Origin: Acidobacteriaceae bacterium
Lineage (GTDB): Bacteria > Acidobacteriota > Terriglobia > Terriglobales > Acidobacteriaceae
NCBI GenBank assembly: GCA_003151335.1
Contig: PLXE01000105.1
Coordinates: forward strand, 37,095-101,094
DNA length: 64,000 nucleotides
Direction: 5' to 3'
Below the pieces are notes generated by a model. That model did no database searches. It was not told the DNA's origin and was given only the letters and a program-made list of their open reading frames with translations. A program made the position numbers and the translations under genes. Positions within the stretch are counted from its first letter, which is position 1. Each line of letters begins with the position of its first letter. Below are positions 15,893 through 25,267 of the stretch, one piece after another.

Positions 15893-16978
15893 TTACTTCC
15901 CCGGCATGGTGTAGTAACCAGTCCGGTGGCGGACCTGCAGCTCGGCGGGATCGGGGTAATCCTTGGTAGCGGGATCGATCTTGATATCGATGCGGCGAAA
16001 GTCCGAATCGGAGAGTCGAGTGCTGGGGTAGTAGGCGATCAGATATTGGGTGCGTAATTCGTCGCTAATCTGGCGGAATGCGGCGTCCAGTTGCTCCAAT
16101 CCGCTGGCGTAAAAATATTTCCCTCCAGTGTCACGCGCAAGCTGAACCAGCGCGTGTTCACCTCCGATGTCTCGTCCTGCGCTACTTTCAATGGGCACAA
16201 TGATGATGCTGTAGAGAATGACCTCAGCCTCCTGGGCCGCGCGGACGGCCTGCTGGTAGCTGATCTGGCTGACGGTGTCGCCACCATCGGTGATCACGAC
16301 CATGACCTTGCGGCCGCGGCGCTGCTGCAACGCCTGCGACCCCAGGTAAAGAGTGTCGTAGAGGGCCGTCGCCGCCCCCGACCGGATGCGGTTGATGGCG
16401 CGCTCAATGACTCGAACATCGGCCGTGAAGGGCGTTACCTGGTCAACGACCTCGCTGAACTGGAACAGGGACAGGCCGTCGATCGGACGCAGAATGGCGT
16501 GGGCAAAGCGGCGCGCGGACTCCAGTTCCAGCTTCTGATCTCCGCGAGTGCTGAGGCTGGTGTCCACGGCCACGACGATGGAGAGCGGCAACTCCGACTC
16601 CCGATGGAACACCGCGATCTTCTGCAGCTTGCCGTCTTCGAACACCTGGAAGTCTTCCTCCTTCAAGGATGAAACCGGTGCTCCTCCGCTGTTGGTAACA
16701 GTGGTGAAGACATTGACCAGCTTCACATTGACTTTGAACGTTGTGCTGGGTTGGTCGCTGCCGTCAGTCGTTGTCTGTTGCTTCGGCGAATCAGGGGGAT
16801 GGGGAACGCTGTGTGACTGCTGCTTCTGCGCGTCGGGTGGACGCGGTACGCTGCTTTGCGCGACCGCATCCTGGCCGATGCAGAGAACACCCCACCAGGC
16901 GCAACTCAACGCAGAAATCACCAGCAGCTCGCGCACCGCGACGGCTGCCCGAGCGGAAGTCCGGCAGGTTGAAAACAT
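15893..16978 (-). CDS. Secreted VWFA-related domain protein (acidobacterial type)
   Basis: A 361-residue protein with an N-terminal hydrophobic export signal (LLVISALSCAWWGVLCIG) and a low-complexity Pro/Gln linker with the repeated unit RPPD/HPPDSPKQQ. The von Willebrand factor A domain (~125-330) carries the MIDAS motif DTSLS, the conserved ALYDTLYLGSQAL and ITDGGDTVS. The preamble VFTTVTNSGGAPVSSLKEEDFQVFEDGK is typical of the VWFA-related family common in acidobacteria. These proteins are thought to bind protein partners through a metal site in the periplasm or outside the cell; no specific role is known. Confidence 0.88.
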   Translation of the reverse strand: MFSTCRTSARAAVAVRELLVISALSCAWWGVLCIGQDAVAQSSVPRPPDAQKQQSHSVPHPPDSPKQQTTTDGSDQPSTTFKVNVKLVNVFTTVTNSGGAPVSSLKEEDFQVFEDGKLQKIAVFHRESELPLSIVVAVDTSLSTRGDQKLELESARRFAHAILRPIDGLSLFQFSEVVDQVTPFTADVRVIERAINRIRSGAATALYDTLYLGSQALQQRRGRKVMVVITDGGDTVSQISYQQAVRAAQEAEVILYSIIIVPIESSAGRDIGGEHALVQLARDTGGKYFYASGLEQLDAAFRQISDELRTQYLIAYYPSTRLSDSDFRRIDIKIDPATKDYPDPAELQVRHRTGYYTMPGK

Positions 16979-17002
16979 TTGTTAGCTCAAACCCCAGTTC
17001 AG

Positions 17003-17755
17003 CTACTTTGACGCGCTCCCGCTCCCGCCGGCACGCGGAATTTCCGCAGGAAAGGACTCGCCATCCGCCCACACCGCCCCATCCTCGAAGAACTCCTTCT
17101 TCCAGATGGGCACCGTCTTCTTCAGCGCATCGATCAACCAGTGGCACGCGTCGAACGCAGCCCCGCGATGGGCAGATGCAACCACCATATAGACGCTGGT
17201 TTCGCCAATCTGTAAACGCCCCAGGCGATGCACGATCCGCACGTCGCGGATGGCATAATTCGCCAGCGCTTGCTGCGTTAATTGCTCCATCTGTCGCAAC
17301 GCCATCGGCCCATAAGCAGTGTAGTCGAGATAGAGGGTCCGGCGTCCGCGCGAGTGATTGCGCACAATCCCGTCGAAGACAGCGACCGCCCCGTCTTCGG
17401 GATGCTTGATGGCGGCGACGATGGTCGCCGTCTGGATTGGCTCGCCAACCAGGCTGCAGTGCTCGGAAACGAGCGGCAAAGTGATCGCGGCTGTCGAATC
17501 CTTGTCAACCTTACCCCCGCTTACCGGCGGAATCAGCGCTACCTCATCGTTATCGTGCAGGGTCGCAGCCCCATCGGCGTATTCGTAATTGACGGCGAGA
17601 GCGATGGCATTGCGAAAGCTCTGCAACTTCGGAATGCGCTGCTGGAGCTCGGCATAGAGATCGGACAAGCGCGCGCCATCGGAGAGCTGCACGAGTTCAC
17701 GCTCGCGCCCAGCGAGGTCCCGCAGCATCCCCAGATAAAGCACGCGCACCTGCAT
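17003..17755 (-). CDS. MoaD-MoaE fusion (molybdopterin synthase, MoaX-like)
   Basis: A 250-residue fusion. Residues 1-81 are the ubiquitin-like MoaD, ending in the functional diglycine PPVSGG (80-81). Residues ~95-240 are MoaE: RNHSRGRRTLYLDYTAYGPMA, HRLGRLQIGE, VVASAHRGAAFDAC and the catalytic lysine segment LKKTVPIWKKE. Molybdopterin synthase moves sulfur from the MoaD C-terminal thiocarboxylate to precursor Z (cPMP), giving the dithiolene of the molybdenum cofactor. Because the diglycine is internal, proteolytic release would be needed, as known for the MoaX fusion of Mycobacterium tuberculosis. ATG 17755 begins the MoaD fold; a GTG six codons earlier is possible. No other moa genes are in the window. 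Confidence 0.92.
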   Translation of the reverse strand: MQVRVLYLGMLRDLAGRERELVQLSDGARLSDLYAELQQRIPKLQSFRNAIALAVNYEYADGAATLHDNDEVALIPPVSGGKVDKDSTAAITLPLVSEHCSLVGEPIQTATIVAAIKHPEDGAVAVFDGIVRNHSRGRRTLYLDYTAYGPMALRQMEQLTQQALANYAIRDVRIVHRLGRLQIGETSVYMVVASAHRGAAFDACHWLIDALKKTVPIWKKEFFEDGAVWADGESFPAEIPRAGGSGSASK

Positions 17756-17829
17756 GGCTAAAGCATAACCCACCTGTCGACGCTAGTTATGCGACCTTCT
17801 TGAATTCGGGGCGAGGTTGTCGGCGGGAA

Positions 17830-18354
17830 CTATTTCGTGGCGGCACACTCGGGAGATTTGTCCATCGCATCGCGGAGTTTGCTCAGATCGAAAACGCTGG
17901 TGGTTGACGCACCCGAGAGGAAGGGCTTGAACTCAATAGAAACCTTTCCAGCGTTGAGCACGGACTGGATGAATTTCAAACGCTCAGCGTCAGTCTTGGC
18001 GAAATAACTAAAGGTCACGGTGTCGCCGTAGCCAACCCACGCCGTTATTTGCTTGGTTCCGCCTATCGTCATCGTGAAAGTCCGTGGTCCACCCTTTGCA
18101 TCGGCTTCAAGATCTCCAGCCAGGGTACCGCCAGGCAGAAACATCAGAAGGTGTGCGGTCTTTTTGCCCTTCTGGGTGCATTCCACACTTAACGTGGGCA
18201 ACCTTTCCTCGCCCGACATCAAGTGGTAGGGCTTCTGCGCCGCAACGCTCAGAATAACAACGCCGTTGCCTTGGGAGACATGCACCTCTTGCCCCAGGCA
18301 TAGCGACGACCACAACACTATGGCGACGAACCTCGATACATTCAGTGTGGACAT
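17830..18354 (-). CDS. Secreted protein of unknown function
   Basis: About 174 residues, starting MSTLNVSRFVAIVLWSSLCLGQE, a good signal peptide. The mature part has several beta strands (VVILSVAAQ, RTFTMTIGG, GDTVTFSYFAKTDAERLKF) and two cysteines. No family is recognised. An ATG at 18366 is also in frame, but it is the last triplet of an intergenic repeat copy, so 18354 with GGTGAG just upstream is preferred. The MoaD-MoaE gene is downstream on the same strand after 74 bases. Confidence 0.65.
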   Translation of the reverse strand: MSTLNVSRFVAIVLWSSLCLGQEVHVSQGNGVVILSVAAQKPYHLMSGEERLPTLSVECTQKGKKTAHLLMFLPGGTLAGDLEADAKGGPRTFTMTIGGTKQITAWVGYGDTVTFSYFAKTDAERLKFIQSVLNAGKVSIEFKPFLSGASTTSVFDLSKLRDAMDKSPECAATK

Positions 18355-18365
18355 TCTCACCAACA

Positions 18366-18420
18366 TAAGGGCCTTCGACTCCCCCTCACGGCGTTCGAGG
18401 TCGCTCAGGATGACAGCATT
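18366..18420 (-). repeat. GTCATCCTGAGCG...GAGTCGAAGG repeat-family copy
   Basis: On the minus strand: GTCATCCTGAGCGACC, then GAACGCC, then GAGTCGAAGGCCCTT. It has the same outline as the copies at 1808, 8813 and 32699, and directly abuts the start region of the secreted protein gene. Confidence 0.55.
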
Positions 18421-18477
18421 TGAAGAACGTCCCGCCCTGGCCAAAACCGGGCCTAGAACGAGGCACGCCAGATTTAA

Positions 18478-21369
18478 TCAGTGAATATCGAAGTTTTCCT
18501 GGTGCAGCAGAGGGTCGCTCTTTACCAGCACGGTCTTGCCCGTCAAGTCTTCCATTTCTGAGATCAGCTTGCCGTTGTTGGCCTTCAGGACCTTGGCTAC
18601 CTCGGGATTCACGCGCACCGTGATGTCAGTCTTGTCGTGCACCTTCGCCATCTTGCGCATCTCGATATAAAGCTCGTTGCAGACGGTCGGCACCGACTTC
18701 ACAAAGCCCGCGCCCACGCAATAGGGGCAAGTCTCCCCCAGGGTGCGCTCCAGCGATTGCTTCACCCGCTTGCGGGTAATTGCGACCAATCCAAAATCGT
18801 TGAACTGCAGCACCTTGGACGGGGCGCGATCGTAGCGCAAAGCCTCTTCCAGGGCCTGCATCACCTTCTGGCGATTCTTGCGCTCGTCCATGTCAATGAA
18901 GTCAATGACGATGATGCCGCCCAGGTCGCGCAGCCGGATCTGCCGCACGATTTCCTTGACCGCATCCACGTTGGTCTTGGCGATGGTGTCTTCCAGCCGC
19001 TGTGTCTTGCCAACATATTTGCCGGTGTTGATGTCGATGGCCACCAGCGCTTCGGTCTGGTTGATGACGATATGTCCACCACTCTTCAGCCACACCTTCG
19101 ACTTCAGCGAGCGATTGATCTCGTCCTGAATGCCGAACTGCTCGAACAGCGGTGTGTCTTTGGTGTAGAGCTTGATGCGCCGGACCAGCGACGGTTGGAA
19201 GCGGCTGGCAAAGCGCACCACGCGCTCATACTCGTCTTCGGTGTCCACCCAGATCTGCGAGAAGTCGGCATTGACCTGGTCGCGCAATACTCGTTCCACC
19301 AGGTTCAGGTCGTGATAGATCAGCGCCGGCGACTTGCTGTTCTCGGTGCGGCTCTTGATCTCGGCCCACAAATGTTTGAGGAAGCGAATGTCGGCGCGCA
19401 GATCTTCTTCCTTGATGTTGGCGGCAGCGGTACGAACGATGAAGCCGCCTAAGCCGTTCTCCCGTTCGCTGGTCACGATGCGCTTCAGGCGCTGGCGCTC
19501 TTCGTCAGAAGCGATCTTGCGCGAAACTCCCACGTGATTGACCGTGGGCATGTACACCAGAAAACGGCCGGGCAGGGCAATGTGGCTGGTGATGCGCGCG
19601 CCCTTCTTGCCGAGCGGTTCCTTGGCAATCTGAATCAGCACCTCCTGCCCTTCCTTCAGCAGGTCGGTGATGAGCGGCTGGTTGCGATTGGTATTGGGAC
19701 GCGCGCGGAAGTTGCGGCGCGGACCACCACGGCGATTGCGATCGCGAAAGCCACGCCGATCGTAGCTGGGACGCTCGGTCTGACGCTGCTGATAGCCTGC
19801 GGTGGGAGACGCAGCCCGCACCTCGGCCCGGCCGTTGGTTTGTTCTTCCTCGCCGGACTCTTCTTCCTCTTCCTCGTCGATATCGGGGCCGTAGATTTGT
19901 TCTCCACGCTCCTCGGCTGCCACCACTTCGTCCTCGTCTACGTCGGCAATCTTGGGAATCCAACGGTCCGAATCGTCGTTGTCGGCGTCGAGAGTCTCCT
20001 CCTCAAGAACCAGCTCTTCGTCAGCCTCCGCCTCGCTTAACGCATTCAGATCGTCGGGGACAGGATGGAATTCCATCTCCTCGTCTTCCAATACTTCATG
20101 CTCCAGCGTACGTCCTTCGGGAGCGACCGAAGGAGCGGCAAGCGCTGGAAAGCCCGGCGATTCCCGGGTTGCGCCTTCGTGGCGATTTTGTTCCCGATTT
20201 TCGCCGGCCGACGGGAAGTCGTTGCTCCGCGCTTGGGCGGGCAGGTCTTCGATTAGAGCTGGGTTCTCCGCGGTTGCAGTCAGAGCCTCGGTGGCAGATG
20301 CTTGTGACGTCACTCTCGCTTCGGACCCTGCACCGTGGGCTTCGGAAGTCGCGACGCTCAAGTGCTCCTGCTGTCCCGGCTCATCGTCCTGGTGCGCGGC
20401 TTCGGCCTCTTCCGTTTCCTCATGCTCGATGACAAAGGCGCTCTCGGCTGGTGGCGCAGTTACCCGTTCGGTCTGACCTGGTTCGGACCCGGCGTTTCCG
20501 GGTTCGAACTCGGCATGTGATTCGGGTTCCTTAACTAGAGCATCAACATGAGCGTTCAAATCGACAGAGGGAGTGGAATCTCCAACCGGAGCGAAGGAAC
20601 CCTGTTCTGTAGTTTCTTCGTTCTTCGGCTCGGGCGCGGGCTGCTGCGACAGGTTGCGATACTTCGAAATCGATTCGCCAGGCAGAACGATCGGCGTATA
20701 GCCTGCGGGCGGACCATAATCCGCGCGGGGACGCGCGGCCGGACGCGGCTCCGCATGATAAATTGGCGCCTCTTCTACCGGCTTCGCGGTCTCGATCGGC
20801 TTCGCGGTCTCGATCTTTGGCTCGGGCCGGTCGTTGCGCTCATCGCCCTGACCGCGACGTCCGCCGCGACGACGACGGCGTCCGCGCCAGGGCCGTGTTC
20901 CTTCCGCCGGATCCCGGTCCTCCGCGGACGAGGCTTCGGTCCCCTCGCCTGCCGATTGCTCCTCAGCAGGAGCAGAGAAATCTTCTTCTGCAGCTTCGAA
21001 CTCCTCCGCGATCTCGGGTTCTGCAACTGCCGACTCGGCTTTGAGCTGCGCCTCCTGCGCGGCATACGCTTTGCTTACGTCGATGGCGTTACGCGGCACA
21101 GGAATACTGCCGAATTCCTCTTCGTCTTCTTCATCGCCGGTGACTTCGAGGAAATCGGAAACATAGAGGAAGGCATCGCGTTCCAAGCCGATGTCCACAA
21201 AAGCGGACTGCATGCCGGGAAGCACGCGCGTGACCCGGCCTTTGTAGATTGATCCTGCCAGGGTGTATTCGTTTTCCCGCTCGAAAAAAACTTCGGCGAG
21301 TAGGTCGTCCTCCACCAGCGCCACCTTGGTTTCGTGCGGCGTGGAGGACACATAAAGTTCCTTGTTCAT
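18478..21369 (-). CDS. Ribonuclease E/G family protein with a ~490-residue insertion in the S1 domain
   Basis: A 963-residue RNase E/G-type endonuclease (rRNA processing and mRNA decay). The N-terminus MNKELYVSSTPHETKVALVE and first half of the S1 domain (IYKGRVTRVLPGMQSAFVDIGL) run to ~residue 78. The domain resumes at ~567 with ITDLLKEGQEVLIQIAKEPLG. The catalytic part has the metal-binding aspartates in VAIDINTGKYVG and GGIIVIDFIDMDE. The zinc-link CPYC lies near 870, and a closing region follows. E. coli RNase G is 489 residues, so nearly all extra length is the insert: acidic runs, GRRRRRGGRRGQGDE, and an Arg/Gly-rich RRGFRDRNRRGGPRR patch just before the S1 domain resumes. The insert is low-complexity and probably disordered, perhaps a relocated RNA- or partner-binding scaffold. 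Confidence 0.93.
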   Translation of the reverse strand: MNKELYVSSTPHETKVALVEDDLLAEVFFERENEYTLAGSIYKGRVTRVLPGMQSAFVDIGLERDAFLYVSDFLEVTGDEEDEEEFGSIPVPRNAIDVSKAYAAQEAQLKAESAVAEPEIAEEFEAAEEDFSAPAEEQSAGEGTEASSAEDRDPAEGTRPWRGRRRRRGGRRGQGDERNDRPEPKIETAKPIETAKPVEEAPIYHAEPRPAARPRADYGPPAGYTPIVLPGESISKYRNLSQQPAPEPKNEETTEQGSFAPVGDSTPSVDLNAHVDALVKEPESHAEFEPGNAGSEPGQTERVTAPPAESAFVIEHEETEEAEAAHQDDEPGQQEHLSVATSEAHGAGSEARVTSQASATEALTATAENPALIEDLPAQARSNDFPSAGENREQNRHEGATRESPGFPALAAPSVAPEGRTLEHEVLEDEEMEFHPVPDDLNALSEAEADEELVLEEETLDADNDDSDRWIPKIADVDEDEVVAAEERGEQIYGPDIDEEEEEESGEEEQTNGRAEVRAASPTAGYQQRQTERPSYDRRGFRDRNRRGGPRRNFRARPNTNRNQPLITDLLKEGQEVLIQIAKEPLGKKGARITSHIALPGRFLVYMPTVNHVGVSRKIASDEERQRLKRIVTSERENGLGGFIVRTAAANIKEEDLRADIRFLKHLWAEIKSRTENSKSPALIYHDLNLVERVLRDQVNADFSQIWVDTEDEYERVVRFASRFQPSLVRRIKLYTKDTPLFEQFGIQDEINRSLKSKVWLKSGGHIVINQTEALVAIDINTGKYVGKTQRLEDTIAKTNVDAVKEIVRQIRLRDLGGIIVIDFIDMDERKNRQKVMQALEEALRYDRAPSKVLQFNDFGLVAITRKRVKQSLERTLGETCPYCVGAGFVKSVPTVCNELYIEMRKMAKVHDKTDITVRVNPEVAKVLKANNGKLISEMEDLTGKTVLVKSDPLLHQENFDIH

Positions 21370-21784
21370 GGAATGCTCCGGTCTTGCCGGCGCGGTCGAT
21401 TCGGGAGGACAGGAAAAACTCTACGGGTGATTAGGCGAGGGCACACCGGAACTTATGCCGGGATGCAAACCAGACCTGATTCGTGAAGCGACAATTTGTG
21501 GAATCTTTAGCACCGTATAGAGCACGCGTTTCGAAGGTTGTGGCCTCACGCTCAGCATCAGCTAAGGGGCCGTTTCCCGCCTCGATCGACGTGCTTTGCA
21601 ATCCTGTCCGGCCTATTCTCCTGGCGGCCGGCATGCCCTCGTACGTGGGGGCGGTCGTAATCTTGTTGTCATCCTTCGGAAGCCCGACGTCCAGTCTGTA
21701 ATGGCTTCCCCGGCGAATGAAGCCGGCACTTCTGAAGAAGTTCCTAAGGGACGCTAAGAAAGTCCAATACCAAAAGTTTGCAAT
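21370..21784. other. Intergenic region between the RNase E/G and rodA genes
   Basis: 415 bases with no credible gene on either strand; short open frames lack ribosome sites and recognisable domains. It should contain the promoter of the RNase E/G gene. A small inverted repeat GCCGG...CCGGC is near 21710-21727, without a T-tract. Confidence 0.4.
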
Positions 21785-22870
21785 TCAGTTCACAAACCGG
21801 CGCATACGAATGTTCATCACGATTCCCAGCGCCAGGAACATGAACAATACTGAGGATCCCCCGTAACTCATTAACGGCAAGGGGATACCCGTGACCGGCA
21901 TGAACCCTACCACCATGCCTACGTTAACCAGGACGTGGAACGCAAGTACCGCAACCACACCCATGACCACAAAGGCACCAGCCCGATCCGGGGCCGTCTG
22001 AGCGTTCTGGATCAGACGCATCAGTACGATAAAGTATAGCAGGAGCACGCCCATAGCGCCTAGGAATCCGTGTTCCTCGGCAAAGGCGGCAAAGATGAAG
22101 TCGGTGTGCGGTACGGGCAGAAATTGGCCCTGGGTCTGGCTCCCGTGGGTTGTTCCCTTGCCGAAAATCCCCCCTGAACCCACCGCGGTCAACGACTGAA
22201 GCACCTGGTAACCGCGGCCCTGCGAGTCCGCCTCCGGCTCCATGAAGCTGGTCAGCCGGTCGCGTTGGTAAGGCTTGAGAACATGCCATCCCACGGGTGC
22301 CAGCAACGCCCCCAATACCAAGATGACCAAGGCATGCCGGGCCTTCATTCCACCCAGGAACAAGCCCATCACGGCGATCGGGATGTAGGTAAGCGCCGTT
22401 CCCAGGTCGGGCTGCACGAGCACCATCAGCATGGGAACGCCGACCAGCGCCCCGGCTTTGACGATGTCCTGGGCCGTACATTCGGACTTTGTGTCGGCAA
22501 AATACTTAGCCATGGCCAGAATGAGCACCAGCTTCACCCACTCCGAAGGCTGGAAATGAAACGAGCCCAACTGCACCCAGCGGCGGGCGCCCAGATACTT
22601 TTTGCCGAACACTTCCACCGCAACCAACGATGCGATGGAAATCAAGTACAGCAGCGGCACACGTTCCAACAGGGCCTGATAGTTGAAGAAGCTGACTGCG
22701 AACATCAGGCCTACGCCGCCCAGGATCCAATACACCTGCTTGAGATGTACACCCATGAATTTGGTACTGAGGGTTGCGCTATAGATCTCGAGCACGCCCA
22801 GAGAGCAAATTAGCAGCACCAGCACCAGCAGGACCCAGTCGAAATCGCGGAAGGAGATGTAGCGGCTCAG
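21785..22870 (-). CDS. rodA: RodA-type SEDS peptidoglycan polymerase, probable CTG start
   Basis: A 361-residue polytopic protein of the FtsW/RodA/SpoVE family. Conserved stretches are LGARRWVQLGSFHFQPSEWVK, VQPDLGTAL, QGRGYQVLQSL, GIFGKGTTHGSQTQGQFLPV, HTDFIFAAFAEEHGFLGA and the C-terminal GIPLPLMSYGGSS. It polymerises lipid II during elongation with its PBP2 partner, whose gene is directly upstream. In-frame coding runs past 22825 to give ALSRYISFRDFDWVLL, the N-terminus expected for the family, but there is no ATG/GTG/TTG there. A CTG at 22870 overlaps the PBP2 stop as CTGA and has GGAGG five bases upstream, so CTG is the most likely start. Confidence 0.92.
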   Translation of the reverse strand: MSRYISFRDFDWVLLVLVLLICSLGVLEIYSATLSTKFMGVHLKQVYWILGGVGLMFAVSFFNYQALLERVPLLYLISIASLVAVEVFGKKYLGARRWVQLGSFHFQPSEWVKLVLILAMAKYFADTKSECTAQDIVKAGALVGVPMLMVLVQPDLGTALTYIPIAVMGLFLGGMKARHALVILVLGALLAPVGWHVLKPYQRDRLTSFMEPEADSQGRGYQVLQSLTAVGSGGIFGKGTTHGSQTQGQFLPVPHTDFIFAAFAEEHGFLGAMGVLLLYFIVLMRLIQNAQTAPDRAGAFVVMGVVAVLAFHVLVNVGMVVGFMPVTGIPLPLMSYGGSSVLFMFLALGIVMNIRMRRFVN

Positions 22871-25053
22871 GGCTGCCTCCGGGGAACGACGGCCGCCGCA
22901 GGTGCGATCGTGGGCTTGGCCGCCGGCTTCTTCCCAGCGGGTGGCGCTTGCAGTTCAGGATTTGTCGCTGGGGGTGTTGGCTGACTCTCGGCGGGAGGTT
23001 CAGCTTCGGGATGGGCCATTTCCACGTGCGACTCGGTGGTTTCGAGATCGGCAGGACGAATAGGCTTGTCCGTTCCTCCCACTCCCGGTGCCGCACTGAC
23101 CGGCTTGGTCTTGCCGTCGGCTGAAACCGTGAACCGTCCGGCTTGCATCTTGTCGGGGGTCTTGGCGTCGCCCTCGTGCCACACCGCGGCAACTTCTGCC
23201 TGCTTAGGTCCAGAAGCCGCTCCGCCTGCTTTGGCCACCTGCGTCTGGCGAGTACGCTGTTTCTCAATGTAGGCCTTGATCACTTGCGCAGCGGCACGAG
23301 CGGCATAGTATCCGTGCTCGCCCTCCTCGAGCAGCACCGTCACTACAATTTCAGGGTTCCGGCGGGGCGTGACGCCCACGAACCAGCCGTTGTCCTTGAA
23401 CTTGCTCTTTTCGCTGCTGCCCATCTTCGCCTTGAGTTGGTTGGAGATGGTTTGCGCACTACCAGTTTTCCCAGCGAAGTCAATCCCCGGCAAGCGGGCG
23501 CTGGGCGCGGTGCCCATAGGCGACACCACCAGCGCCAGGGCGTCGGTGATGGTCATCCAGTTCTCCTGGTCGAGGCCAATGTTCGTTCTATCGGTGTAGC
23601 TTGCCACCTGCTTAAACCCCGGCGGAAACTGGTCCGGAAAGGCCACATGCGGACGCACCAAGACCCCATCGCTGGTGACCGCGCCGACTGCCCGTGCTAT
23701 TTGAATCGGCGTAGTCGCCACCGCGCCTTGCCCGATTCCGACGGAGATGGTTTCGCCGGCATACCACTTCTGCTTGAAGTTCTTGATCTTCCACTCTTCC
23801 GATGGCATCACACCAGAGACTTCCTGTGGCAGATCGATCCCCGTCTTTTGTCCCAGCCCGAGCATGGTGGCGTACTTGGCGATGCGGCTGATGCCCAGCT
23901 TCTCGGCCAGGGTGTAGAAGTAGGAATCGCAGGACTGGTAAATCGCTTTGCTGATACCCACGGTCCCGTGACTGCCGTGTCCGGCGATCCAACATTTGAA
24001 GAAGCGGCCGTAAAAAGTCTTGCCGCCTCCGCAAGTAATGACGAGATTCTGTGCAATACCTTCCTGCAGTCCGGCGGTGGCCATGATGACCTTGAACACC
24101 GAACCCGGAGCGAGCTGCGCCTGGATGGCCTTGTTGAGCAGCGGCTTACCGGGATCGGTGACCAGCCGGTTCCACTCATCACGCGTGATGCGCACCGCGA
24201 ATTGGTTGGGATCGAACGCCGGGCGGCTGACCATCGCCAGAATTTCGCCATTGCGCGGGTCCATGGCGACAATGGCGCCGGGCCTGCCCTCCAGCGCCTC
24301 CTCGGCCGCTATCTGCAGATCGAGATCGATGGTGAGTTTGAGCTGTTTGCCGGGGACCGCCGCCACGTCGCTGAGGGTACCCACTTCCTTGCCGCGACTG
24401 TTAACCAGCACCTGGCGCGAGCCGTTCTTGCCCATCAGAATGTCGTTGTAGTACTGCTCGACCCCCGACATACCGACGATGTCGCCGGGGTTGTACAGCT
24501 CCCACTGCGGCTGGGTCAGCATGTCTTCGCTCACCTGGCCAACGTAGCCGATGATGTGCGCCATGAATCCGTTCTTGGGATAGAGGCGCCGGTGAACGGT
24601 AATGGTGTCGAGCTCGGGCAATTCCTCTTTGTGCGATTCGATAAAGGCCAGCTCGTCGGGAGTGATGTCATCCTTGAGGAACAGCGGCTGATATCCCGGC
24701 ACCGCGGCCATGCGCTTCAGGCGGGCGCGCAGCTCGTCGGGCGGGATGTGCAGCCCAGCCGCGATCTTGTCGGCGTCGGCCTGCAGATTGCGGTTCTGGT
24801 CGCGCAGCAGCAGCACCGAGAACGAAGGATAGTTGTCAACGATGATGCGGCCCTCGCGGTCCAGGATCTTGCCGCGCGGAGCCAGGATGGGCACCTGTTT
24901 GATGCGGTTCTGTTCAGCCAGCGTGCTGTAATAACCGCTGCGCGCTACCTGCAAGCGCCACAGCCCGAAAGCAAGCACCAGGAAGACTCCCAACAGGACG
25001 TATTGCACTGCGGTAAGCCGGAGCTGGGAGACTTTTTCGTCGCGACCGAACAT
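22867..25053 (-). CDS. mrdA: Penicillin-binding protein 2 (elongasome transpeptidase)
   Basis: A 728-residue bitopic protein. One N-terminal membrane helix (QYVLLGVFLVLAFGLW) is followed by the pedestal domain (APRGKILDREGRIIVDNYPSFSVLLL). The transpeptidase domain has the active-site PGSVFKVIMA (SxxK), QSCDSYFYTLA (SxD in place of SxN) and GKTGSAQT. It crosslinks lateral-wall peptidoglycan together with RodA. The C-terminal ~110 residues are Pro/Ala/Lys-rich low-complexity sequence, longer than in E. coli PBP2 (633 residues). Start set at ATG 25053 (MFGRDEK). The rodA start overlaps the stop by four bases; mreD ends 214 bases upstream. SxD rather than SxN is seen in many PBP2 proteins. Confidence 0.94.
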   Translation of the reverse strand: MFGRDEKVSQLRLTAVQYVLLGVFLVLAFGLWRLQVARSGYYSTLAEQNRIKQVPILAPRGKILDREGRIIVDNYPSFSVLLLRDQNRNLQADADKIAAGLHIPPDELRARLKRMAAVPGYQPLFLKDDITPDELAFIESHKEELPELDTITVHRRLYPKNGFMAHIIGYVGQVSEDMLTQPQWELYNPGDIVGMSGVEQYYNDILMGKNGSRQVLVNSRGKEVGTLSDVAAVPGKQLKLTIDLDLQIAAEEALEGRPGAIVAMDPRNGEILAMVSRPAFDPNQFAVRITRDEWNRLVTDPGKPLLNKAIQAQLAPGSVFKVIMATAGLQEGIAQNLVITCGGGKTFYGRFFKCWIAGHGSHGTVGISKAIYQSCDSYFYTLAEKLGISRIAKYATMLGLGQKTGIDLPQEVSGVMPSEEWKIKNFKQKWYAGETISVGIGQGAVATTPIQIARAVGAVTSDGVLVRPHVAFPDQFPPGFKQVASYTDRTNIGLDQENWMTITDALALVVSPMGTAPSARLPGIDFAGKTGSAQTISNQLKAKMGSSEKSKFKDNGWFVGVTPRRNPEIVVTVLLEEGEHGYYAARAAAQVIKAYIEKQRTRQTQVAKAGGAASGPKQAEVAAVWHEGDAKTPDKMQAGRFTVSADGKTKPVSAAPGVGGTDKPIRPADLETTESHVEMAHPEAEPPAESQPTPPATNPELQAPPAGKKPAAKPTIAPAAAVVPRRQP

Positions 25054-25267
25054 CAAGAACTACAACTTTCGCTTGGGTCGTATGCTTGCAAAGTTTCGAA
25101 ACTTACGAATCCGTACACAATTGGCAACGGCCAGTTGCCCCATTCTGATGAGATACCGGGGCGAGAATCAGCCTCGCTTGCATCGGGTGAGTGGCGATGA
25201 ACTCTGGGGTTCATTGTAGCCCGAATCAGGGCGGGAGCGCAGGGGAAAAAAGCGCGTGAACCGCCCT

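Noticed and set aside
18478..21369. Possibility that the RNase E/G gene is two genes
   Set aside because: The two S1 halves and catalytic domain are in one uninterrupted frame and the insert has no stop or ribosome site.
23143..25200. A 685-codon plus-strand open frame
   Set aside because: Antisense to PBP2, whose motifs are unambiguous; no domain of its own.
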